Source: Bolinopsis microptera
Taxonomy: Eukaryota > Ctenophora > Tentaculata > Lobata > Bolinopsidae
DNA length: 64,000 bases
NCBI RefSeq assembly: GCF_026151205.1
Contig: NC_087080.1
Location: 12,633,837-12,697,836 of the forward strand
Direction of reading: 5' to 3'
Part shown: positions 47,000 to 57,616 of the stretch, one piece after another
Numbering within the stretch: the first letter of the stretch is position 1
How the letters are laid out: every line of letters starts with the position of its first letter
Position numbers and translations under genes: made by a program
Notes under the pieces: generated by a model
Told to the model about the DNA's origin: nothing
What the model saw: only the letters and a program-made list of their open reading frames with translations
Databases searched by the model: none

Positions 47000-49220
47000 G
47001 TTTACAATCTACCAGGACGCGCGCCGAATTGGACTCGTCGACGGTTTCATGGAACAAATATTTTACGAGTATCACCCGTTAACCAAAAATTTCACGCGAC
47101 TTTGGTTTCTATGGTTTTGCAGCAGTAAAAAACGGTTTTACAAAACCCAAATCCCAACCCTAACTCTAACCCGAGCCCTAAACAATCGAATTCATGCTTT
47201 ACTAGCCTAGCTGTCACGTGACCAAAACGGTTTTTGCCCGTTACTCTCCAGCTAGGGAAGCATTTTTACCCTACGTCATGATCGTGATACTTAAAGTTAA
47301 AAACCTGAAGTCTGTCATGTAGTACTTAACCGGATTATTTTTAAGTACCGAAGTCAGAACTTTCTGCTTTCCCTATCATGCAGTTAGGTTTTAAATAAGA
47401 TAAGATTAAGCAATAACTATAAGTATTTAAAGTACGAATATACATATTCAATATTCGTACTTTCATTGCTTGGAAAGTACCATCTTAACGTTTCTCTTGT
47501 TGCATACACTATACAATTACAAGCACCATCTACATTTAATTGTACAAGCACTTTGTATATAGACTTAAAAAACCATGCTCTACCCCACTCAATGTGATAA
47601 TTCTGACCATTTTAATTCTCAAGATGCTGAGAAATTTTGTATCAAGTGCATCAATCGCTATTTGCTACAGCGTAAAAATGGGGTCTGACCTAATTTAAAT
47701 CACTAATAAATAACTCAACAACCTTGAACCTGCCAGAAAAGGGCGTGGTCAATTGCGCAAAACTGCCCACATTCATTATTCATGTCAGTGTTCAGAAAGT
47801 CTGCCCAAGCCTAATTTGTTTCTGAGGGGCCCTTGAGCCGTTCCAGGTCTCAAACTTCGGGGCGGAAGCGAAGACGTTTCTACGGGAATATTCTCCGATC
47901 CATGACTAAAATTGTAATCTATCTAATTCAATGTCGTGAATATTTCTGGAGATCTTATTTGTTATTGACAAGTTAATGAAAAAATTGAGACGCACAGTTT
48001 AGCTGCACTGAGGATCAGGAACTTGCTATAAATGATGATTAAAAATAAAGGTGCTTCTTAATTGACGATGTCAATTCATCGCAGCTCGGCAAGTACGTTA
48101 AATCATGGCGAAATGCGATACTTGGCCTTTATGGAGAAGCATAATTGAGTGCGCGGCGCGGCCTTACCTGGGGACCTCAGGCTCTCATGTTCATAAACGT
48201 ACATATAATTATAAAGATTAGGCGGAATGACAGGCTAAGCGCGGGGGCCGCTTTTATGTTTTACTAATTTGCTCGCCCAAAAATTTCACGTAACTTTGGT
48301 TTTTATGGTTTTGTTGTAGGTTTACAACCTACCAGGACGCGCGCCGAGTTGGACTCGTCGACGGTCCTGTGTAATGGAACAGATATTTTACGAGTATCAC
48401 CCGTTAATGGTTTTGCAGCCGTACGAAACGGTTTTACATAAACCCTAATCCCAACCCTAACAGTAGCCCTAACCCTAACCCTAACCATAACCATTGTTAA
48501 TAATCTGGCCCGGCAAGCGCTACTTCGTTGCACTTGCCAACATTTCGAGAAGAAAACGGCGCGCGCTACTCACTACTTCGAAGAAATTTAGACGAGTAAC
48601 ATCCGTCAAACCATAACCCCGAAGCCATCCAAATCCCTAACCACAACCCTAACCCTAACCCGAGCCTTACCTGGGGACTTCAGGTTAACGGGTGATACTC
48701 GTAAAATATCTGTTCCATATAGTCGACGAGTCCAACTCGGCGCGCGTCCTGGTAGGTTGTAAACCTACAAACCTGAGGCTATTATGTTTATAAACGAATA
48801 GAGATTCGGCGGAATGACAGGCTGAGCGCGGCCTAGTAAGTAAACCCGAGCCCTAAACCATAAAGTTTGTGATAAACAATCGAATTCATGTTTTACTTAT
48901 AGCCTGTCACGTGACCAAAACGGTTTTTTGCCCATAACTATTAACTCTACAGGGAAGCATTTTTACCTTACGTCATGGAGGGTGATTCGGAATCAGCGTC
49001 CAAAAATACACCGATTTAGATCAATTTCATACCCAAAGGGCTTGTCATACGTTGTATGACCCGCCGCGCACGAGTGCGCGGCTCCCCCTGTATCGTCGAA
49101 ACTCCACTATAGCGAAGCGACCGTGGGGGTCACCACGTGATACAACAAAGGGCCTATTCACAAGAATTTTCTTAAAATTTGGGCGAGCGATTTAGTAGGA
49201 GCGGAGCGCGGCCCATTGTT
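47000..49220. repeat. Nested inverted-repeat block with telomere-like CCCTAA runs
   Basis: A ~90-bp unit (CTACCAGGACGCGCGCCGA, ACGAGTATCACCCGTTAA) occurs at about 47005-47085 and 48310-48405 and inverted at 48685-48770. 48880-49197 is the inverse of 44880-45260 (GTCACGTGACCAAAACGG, GGGAAGCATTTTTACC, GGGCGAGCGATTTAGT). CCCTAACCCTAACC runs lie at about 48450-48490 and 48640-48665. Minus-strand copies of the very short MITE lie at about 48162-48250 and 48771-48840. No gene seen. Confidence 0.75.
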
Positions 49221-52140
49221 GAGGACGTAGGTAGTAGCTGAGAAGTCAAGTTGGTCCCAAGTGATGCCGTTCATTTGCAATTCATGTGTTAAATATGTGG
49301 ATTAAAATGGTAAATAAACCATGTAAATTTGCAAATATTCTTCGTAACATAAGGTTTCACAAAGATGAATTAGGTGTTAACTTATATGATTAAGATGAAT
49401 TAAGTGATCATTTATATGATTAAGATCTGATAGGAGAGATCTGCAGAGCACTGCAGCCATTGGTCAGAAAGGCCATTTAGTGTTATTAGAATTATTTATA
49501 ACTAAATTATTGGATTAACAGAGTTATTGAATTCGTCAATTAGTGGAACGGTATTTTAACCAGTTTTAGAAACCGGGATTTGTATCAATAACCTGTTGTA
49601 ATAACCTGTTTGTTGCTACCTGGATAACGCGCTATACCGCCTCATCCACAACTCCCCTTCCACGGAACACTCTGGACTACAAAAGGATGGAAGACAAGTT
49701 TATCACGGCCTTTTTCTTCTGCCATCGCTCTTCTTCAGCAACTCCGGCCCGGGGTGGTTTAGTGTGCTGTCTCTCTCTCCCATGTCACTAGTCCATTAAG
49801 AAGGTTGGTAGCCCTTGTTTTAATCATTGACCTTATTGTTTGTATCCTTAAAGATCGTTTTAATTTAGTGAGGTTAGAATTAAGTTCATTGATCCAAAAG
49901 CCTTAGTATATTATGCGACTAAAATACTTATCCTTTCGTCCCCACCAGAAGTCACCAGAACATTGCAATTGGTTCCCGTCACTTCCGTAAATTCCAGCTA
50001 AGCTAGGAAGTTTGTTGCTCGAGGTATTGTTCTATTATTATGTAACCCATTCATTAGATGTTGTTCATTGCAATGTTATTCCCAAATTATTGTTTCACAT
50101 TGTTCGTAATACTAAGGTCATTCCCGATTGGTTATTAATTAGTTCCTAATAGTTTATCATTTCCTAGGTAATATTGTGGGTGAGCCCTATCCTAACCTGC
50201 CTGCTTGTCCCAACCTTAGCACCACCTACCTTATTATCTCGTAAGTCATTGAGCATTAATTGATACGTTCTACATATTTCGTATCTACAGAATACTCTAT
50301 TTAACTTCATCTTGTTTAATTTTATCCTAGTTAGTATATTATTGTCATTAATTAATCTGTCACTTGCTTATAATTTGTCCCTTTTCAGGACAAACCCCTC
50401 CCGCGGATTGTGCCTCGTTCCCAGCCGTTATAAAGAATGTAGGACTAGGAGAGAACGAGGTCAATCACGGTCAGTCACTTATAGATTTAATTTACATTGT
50501 GTATTCAATTATTGGTTATCGTTGTATTTACGTATTGTTTTATTATATGTTGATTTATCCAACCTAACGTGTCATTAGATTCTTAATTAATTATATGTCC
50601 CCTTTACGTTCTCTTACCAATTCCATTTCGCAGTGATCCTAGAAGCTACCAGTACCTGTCCATCGTCCAGAGAGAGAGTCAGCCAGCCCCGTTATAAATA
50701 CACACTGCAGTTCCCATTGATCACCCAGCTACCCAACTGATTTAGGGTAACGGACTTTACCATGAAATGGAACACTTATTTTATGTACTATTGGATTGGT
50801 CTTGCATTATTTTACAATCCATATTCCCTTGTTTTAATTGGTTATCTTCCAGATATAAATTCATCTAAAAGTTCGAAGTTAAAACTCTAGACATAAATTA
50901 ACCTAAAAGTTCGAAGTCCATAGTTATACATAAATTATTGTCATAATCTACACTTGTACACATGGGAGTTTGGGTTTGAACTCTGCCCTGAGTGAGTCTC
51001 AAGCCGGGAGGTATTCCATAATATCGGAACGTGAATTTCCATACTCTAGTTAAAAGGAGCCCATTATACGTAGTTAAATTAATACCATTCCAATTTAATG
51101 AAATATAATACATAAATAATCTCTAGTAGTCATGGGAATTTGGAGCAGTAATTAGGCCGTTAAGTAAAGTTGTCGTGCTGAAACCCGAGTACGCATCTTA
51201 ACACCCATTGATTCACGATGTCAATCCTTCGCATCTCGCCGATCTGTGGTTGCGAGAAGCATTATTGGATGCGCGCGCGCCCCAGTAGTGAGTAGTGTAT
51301 CGCGCTACAACGCGGCCAATTACTAGTAACGCATCGCGCTACAAACGTGCTTTTAACGATACCCCTTCAAAAGCTGTGCTCATTTCATCAGACGTATGCA
51401 TAGCAGTACGGTTTTCACATAGCCATGTGCCTACGCGTACTGCGTGACGCGCTTGTTTCACAAGTCTTTTGCCGCCTACGGCGGTCGCGCGCTACTGCAA
51501 GCGAGAGGGCTCTGGTTAGAGCAAGTACGGTTTGCTGGTTGAAGGGGATACAAAAGGTAAATGCAGGACTGCGACTGCGAGCGGTATAATATTCCTTAAA
51601 GCGGTAATTAAATATAAATAAGAAAACATTTGCGTATTTATTCGTGCTTTCTATGGATCGACTAGAACATTTGTTGGGAATGAGAGCTAAAGACGTTAGT
51701 TGTTATACTTATATTAGTCGTACTTCTTGACACTTGACATGTGTCCAGATAGTACTACATACATGATGCGAATCGGATTTAGATTTAGGTTTAAATTTTA
51801 TCGTAATCGTATGCGATAAAGTGATCCTTGACGGATGCTACTCGTCTAAATTTCTTCGAAGTAGCGCGCGCAAGTGCTACGAAGTAACGCGCGCCGGGCC
51901 AGACCATTAACAATGGTCAAGAGTGATCCTCACTATTAGTATTGCCACACAATACTTACTTAGACTTAGAAATACGACTGCTTGATCTAATTTAAAACTC
52001 ACCCACCTTTACAAAATATTATTGTCACGTGTAATAAGAAATTTTGCCAATTTCCAATGCACTCGATTATTGGTGGTACCTAAGGGTGGTGTCTAACCAA
52101 CAAGTGTAACGTAAATTGGCTGAGAAATAATATAAATAAA
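49221..52140. other. Repeat-rich intergenic DNA, no supported gene
   Basis: AT-rich with GC-rich islands near 51200-51560 (CGCGCTAC words, a GCCGCCTACGGCGG hairpin) and a CGAAGTAGCGCGCGC block near 51855-51905 shared with 45290-45365. Reading frames are under 90 codons and not recognisable. Confidence 0.45.
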
Positions 52141-52498
52141 TGGAGGGATTTTAAGATCGGACTTATTTTATGTCCGAGACACCACGGTAAAGAACTCAAA
52201 AGAACCCAAAAACACTGTTACTGGTAGTTCATTGTTGATTTTAGTTCACCGTCAGTGACGTCGTGAAACAATTGCAGCTGAAATGTGATCTCGAAAACGA
52301 GGTATGTACTCGAGTAGCAGCAGATAAAAAATGTATTAAAAATCAGGCCAGTCAGATAAGATGGTTCAGATACGATATTTACAGTTACAACTTACAGTTA
52401 CATTATATTCTTATATTGTGTTTAACTTCAATTTTTCTCGTCACCTATATCTGTCTGACAGTTTTATTTTGCATTTTGAAATTATTTGATAGCTGCCA

Positions 52499-52789
52499 TT
52501 GAATTTGCAAAGTTGCAGGTGCTCTAAATCTATTTACCTTTATTTAAATTTTATCTGCTATACTGAAATAGGAAAACAAAAGGAGTTGACCGCACTCCAG
52601 GACCATCAGCCAAATCAGATCCGCGGCAGTGGGACCCAGAGTTCTGTTAAATTCAAGTTAAACGTACTAAACTCAACAATCTGGCAGAACTACTGGGCTG
52701 GCAAGAAGAGCAAGTATTTAAATTTAATACCTTACTCCCCCAGTGTGACCGAAGCACGTGACGTGTTGCTTGGCCGACTAAAATCGTAA
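52499..52789 (+). CDS. Possible small unrecognised coding exon
   Basis: The frame from about 52571 to TAA (52787-52789) has balanced composition (KELTALQDHQPNQIRGSG, STIWQNYWAGKKSKY, SVTEARDVLLGRLKS) and follows an AG. An upstream candidate exon ends near 52302 (KQLQLKCDLENE before GTATGT), but the phases do not match, so I cannot join them. No family recognised; it may be a gene remnant. Confidence 0.25.
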   Translation: MNLQSCRCSKSIYLYLNFICYTEIGKQKELTALQDHQPNQIRGSGTQSSVKFKLNVLNSTIWQNYWAGKKSKYLNLIPYSPSVTEARDVLLGRLKS

Positions 52790-52976
52790 ATGGAGTATAG
52801 TATAAAATCGTGGTGATGCCTGATGGCGATGCTTACTAGTACTACAGTCGTAATACTAATTGTGTTCTTCCATCATCCGTTTTCCGCCCAAAGTCTCAAC
52901 AACATCACGTCCACCTAGTAATACTAATAAAATCACAGTGCTGGCAAGCACGACCGGTGCATTTATTGTGGGTATA

Positions 52977-53025
52977 CTATGTACCCCCTTTACTATTATA
53001 CCCCCTTTACTATTATACCCCCTTT
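52977..53025 (+). repeat. Short tandem ATACCCCCTTTACTATT repeat
   Basis: Three copies of a 17-18-bp unit. Antisense and sense frames crossing it are not supported as genes. Confidence 0.7.
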
Positions 53026-53055
53026 GGTACACGTTACAAGCCTCTTTCGTGTTTC

Positions 53056-53118
53056 GTGCACGCGAAGCGTGCACTCCAGCCGGAGGAGGCGGCCGAAGGC
53101 CGCCGCCTCCGGCAGGAG
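53056..53118. repeat. Two adjacent GC-rich hairpins with GAA loops
   Basis: GTGCACGC-GAA-GCGTGCAC (53056-53074, perfect) is followed by GCCGGAGGAGGCGGCC-GAA and its inverse with one mismatch (53079-53113), extendable to 53118. Both have GAA triloops and are far more GC-rich than the surroundings. Confidence 0.85.
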
Positions 53119-53460
53119 TTTTTCAGGCATTAAGACTCATCGGAAGTCGTTCAGCAGATTTAATTTTAGTTCAAAACATTCTAATTTGATGTCAAAGATG
53201 ACAGGAATAATAAATAGTTATGTTGAGAATTTTAAGAAATTTGCATAAAATACTCGCCAGCACTGTTATACGAAATTCGGTAAAAAACCCAAAATCGCCA
53301 TATTCAGGAGCCTTAATAACCATGTTAAAATCGAGTTAGAGATCTGAAATTTTTCAGAGCGTCTAGACGTTGACCAAATCGACTGCAAAAAAAGTTTCAG
53401 GTCTCAGGATAATCGGGAAATGGGTTTTCTAGAACCCCTGTTTTACGATAGATTGTCGTG

Positions 53461-53511
53461 ATACATACATATATATACATATATATACATATATATATAT
53501 ACATATATTCA
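53461..53511. repeat. ATATATAC microsatellite
   Basis: Simple CATATATATA-type repeat of about 50 bp, followed by AT-rich sequence without genes. Confidence 0.85.
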
Positions 53512-54525
53512 GGGATAGACGCTTTGCCAGTCAAATGTAGCCTGTTTTTAATTGTCCATAGATTCAAAAGTATAAAAGATACAGCAATTTCCGACCACAG
53601 GTCTTGAAAATAATTGTTTACACTTTAGTTTACATTGTATAAACAAATTATTTGACGTCATGAACACCCCTTGATGACGTCATCAAGTTAACCGTTTTTA
53701 AAACTTGATTTTTGACAAAGTAATAACTTTTAAAAATGATTTTACACCATTAAAAAGTAATTGAATTCAAAATCTGAGGAATTTTGTATCTTAGATAATT
53801 GTTCAAGCATTCTGAAAATCTACCGGAAAGTTTTTCTAGCTTGCTCCTTCATAAAGATATTCGTGATTGAAGTTTGTGCTTTTTTGAAGAATTATTTTAT
53901 AAAAACGTCAATTTTGCGATTTAGTATTCTCTGGTGTTGGGCCATGCCTTGGGTTGTGGAGCTCAGTTCTGCTTCCTATAGGTATAAATTGTGCATTAGG
54001 CTAGTTTTAAAGTTGAAAATCGAAAAGTTGCACACGTGGGGACACGCCCAAATTGATAGAAAATTGCTAAAATCACTGAAAATTGCTGTTTTCGTCATTT
54101 TCTGTCAACTTTAGAGTGCCGTTGTGATTACAGTTCTTCTTGAAATACTTTGAAACTTTGCATGCTTATCAAGCTATATATAAAACAATTACACGCAAAA
54201 ATTTACGGCGATTCAATATTGGATGCGCACGCAACGTCCGCTTAAAGTTTGCACGTGCGAAAAGTGAGAATTTTGCTCATTCGTGATTTCCAACAAATTC
54301 TGCTTTTTAATGTCATTATATATGAATTTAATGCCAACTTGAATGAGTATAAAGTGGCATATTCAGTCAGTGATCGACCGATATGCTTACCTAAACACAA
54401 GGAAATGTTTTTAAAGGAAAAATTTCTAAATCGTGGAAACTTCCTCCTTATTAATATTAATGAAGATATCAGTTTATATTTCGACGTTATAAAGTACCCT
54501 GACATTATAATCAAAAAGAGATGAT

Positions 54526-54608
54526 ATTTTACCAAAACCCATAATCATGGGTAGAGTGGACCACTGGCAGCGGTCCACTCTACCCATGATTATGGGTTTT
54601 GGTAAAAT
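54526..54608. repeat. Perfect 37-bp palindrome with 9-nt loop
   Basis: The left arm (54526-54562, ATTTTACCAAAACCCATAAT and on to GTGGACC) and right arm (54572-54608) are exact reverse complements around ACTGGCAGC. No terminal duplication is obvious. It could be a miniature foldback element or a structured RNA locus. Confidence 0.9.
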
Positions 54609-57600
54609 TATGAAATATGAAAAGCGTGAAACAATCAAAAAATAAAGTATGTAAATTATATAATTGTCTATCAAATACAGATAACGTCCGTAAGATACTC
54701 CTTCATATACTGATCAGTGTCCGAGAGACATGATTACCGGCATGTCCTCTAAAATCACCTAATTTGTTACATTTTAGGGAGGGGCGCTAAAAAGGGAAGG
54801 GGTGCATTTTCGGCGGGGGGCGCCAACAGGCAAGGTTACGCCACTGCATTATAGTCGAATATATGACATATAACAGTCAGTTTGTAGATGTACAGTATAA
54901 CTCATGAGTCATGAGTGTATTCGAATGTACGCGTCTCAATTTATATACCGTGTCCTTAGTAATTGTTTTACTTGCCATCTGTTGTCTCTGCTGGAGAGAA
55001 AGGGACCACCTTTGTTTTGATAGCTCACAGTTTTAATTACTTGGGAATACAATCCTGAAATTCAGCAAACTACTCAATACATATATGAGTACCCAAAACC
55101 CTATTTTTGGTATATCCAATAAATAAATAATATCCGGTCCCAGATGTATAAAATACTTTAAACTGGACCATTCTAATGCTTGTAGCGGGGGAGAGAGGCT
55201 CTGAATGTATTATATTATATTATATATATATACAATTCCTTTTACTATTATTTGCATTATTCCCTAACTATACTGTCCTTTCTTTTTTTGCTCTTTCTTT
55301 TATTACCAGTCTACACATATAATTTATAATTGTAATTGTATACTTTATAAACATCTTCAGGATACCGCTTCGTAAAGGGAGGGTATAGAAAATAAGAGGC
55401 GACGTTCTTTTGACCCTTAATTTCGCTGTTTCCTTTCTGCACAGTTTTTAATTTTATATATATAATCCCACCCCACAATCCACATGACATTCATTCAACC
55501 CGATTTTGTTTGTTAAGTGATATTTCGTCTTTGATGTTGTCTGGTTTTTTTTTGGGAGAAACTAATGCCAATGGCCGCGCGTTGATCAAAAATGTCACGT
55601 GACCTATAACTTTACTCAAGAACTATAGATCTACATTCTACATGACACGTACCAGGGTTAGTTGTATGCTCTGGCAAAGTTCCAGCACACAGCTTAATGC
55701 CTATTATCAAGTTTCTTGGACCAGTTCCAAAACCTGTCTTTAAGGTTACACTAATTGTCCGGTACATTTTTTCGTAGCGAATGCCCAGTCTAGTTTGATA
55801 TGAGCTGACGTGTATCGTCGTCTACTTTGATGAACTCTAGTTCAGGAGACAATATCGACTCCACTATTTTTGCTTTCCCAGGGCCCAGCTAAACTCGACG
55901 CCATTCTTCACTCAGCGTTCGGATTGAGGAACTACTTAACAAATAAAACACCAACTTCAACGGTCAAAGTACATTAGTTTTATTTATTTAGTAATATCGG
56001 TAATATTTTTTAAAATTTTTTTTCTTTTGATATAGAGGTACTAGCAGTTGCCACATAAATTAGGTCCAGGATCATTATATTACATAACGCCGGACTTCTA
56101 GGCATGGTGGTTGGTTGTGGGACACACTCAAATAAGTAAGGTTGAGAGACCTCAAATATCCCTAAACTTAAAGAGATATCAACAGAGTGTGAGCCTGATT
56201 AACCTGTGAATAGAGTTTGCCCGGCCTTGAGTATGGCAGACAGTATTTTTTGAGTAATATACGTCTCTTACTTCTCCAATTCCATTTTCCATACAGATCC
56301 CAAATAATGAGAATGAAAGGTAAATCTTAAACCGAATTATATAGTTTTATATATAGCTACATTAGCAGTTGACCCATCGTTTCATGTGATCATGTTCAGC
56401 TCCTGACCCACTTATCAGAACATTCCCCCGCTCTGGGGTACATAGTCATGTGTTGTTATAATTGTGTGCAGAAGCTTCATGTGCGGGCTCTTGTCTAGGC
56501 TTTATCTTTGAACCTTTCAAGAGTTAAGAGAGAAGAGTTATACTGACTCAATATACGATACATTATATAAGATAAACCTGCAAACGAATCCCAGATTAAA
56601 CCGATACCAAACATAAAACATGTGTGAACTGTGACGTTGCTCCGTGCTCACTGCACGTATCTGATTATACTTTGTTTACGTCATATCTTTTATCTCCTGC
56701 GAATTGGAACATTTCACAAGGATACTATTTCAGTGCTCTCTAATTTGTAATAGTCTATATATAGGAAGAAGAGTTCCTCACTCTCTGACGACAACTTTTC
56801 TTCTGTACAGTTTCCAGGGTACCGTCCTTTTGTGTTATATTACATTGTACCTGTTCACTAATCTTCCTTCGCGTTTAAAACTTCCTTTGTGTTAATTCAC
56901 ATTTCACATGTGTGCTATGGTTTAAACTCTTGTTTGATCTTGTGAGGTCTTTTATTGTCTGTTATATATTCAGTTTTCTAATTACCACCTGTTGAAGCTG
57001 TTCCTACATTTTAGTGATATTCCAGTTACTTTTATCTTGCTTTATATTTGGTCTGTACTACTACTACTACTATTGTAAAATATGTGTAGTTTTAAAGGTT
57101 TTACTGTAATTATGAACCACTATAATTACTGTAATAGGTAGGAACAAACCAGGCTGCTTAACTTCGGGTTGTGACAAATTGCAAATTAGATTTCCGTCAC
57201 TTCTTTGTCAGCTGGCCAACACTCAGCTCATCAAATGGCTGTACTCTGATTCCTCTCTAATTCCTCTCCCAGTCATCAAGTTTCAAATACGCAGAGTGTT
57301 ATGTAAGTATGTAGCAGATAAGATTCCAGCATACTGTAATACTGTACCACACGTCCGCACGACTCGGTTTTTAAACACGTGCACCGACCTCATGAAGATT
57401 TATCATTTTTGCAGCTTTGATAATCTCGTAATTTTTGTTTCTTTGCAGTTTTTGAAGGTAGTTTATAGGTTAGTCTCCATCTTATTTCCTAGTTTTGTTA
57501 ATAAGTTAACGCCGTTATCATCACTGGGCCTCGACTAGTTACTGTATACAGTAACTAATATACATATTAGTATGTACAACTTGTATAAAAACTGTTTTAC

Positions 57601-57616
57601 TAGGAGCTGATTAATA
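54609..57616. other. 3 kb upstream of the K2P gene, no supported gene
   Basis: AT-rich; TATATA stretch at about 55210-55230; a 119-codon frame at 57179-57538 follows possible intron-like sequence but has no recognisable family and no matching splice partner. The K2P promoter should lie in the last few hundred bases; no motif stands out. Confidence 0.4.

Noticed and set aside
52860-53248. Frames of 89-109 codons over the GC hairpins
   Set aside because: They cross tandem and palindromic repeats; nothing supports translation.
57179-57538. 119-codon frame upstream of the K2P gene
   Set aside because: No recognisable family, and no splice partner to the K2P start exon.
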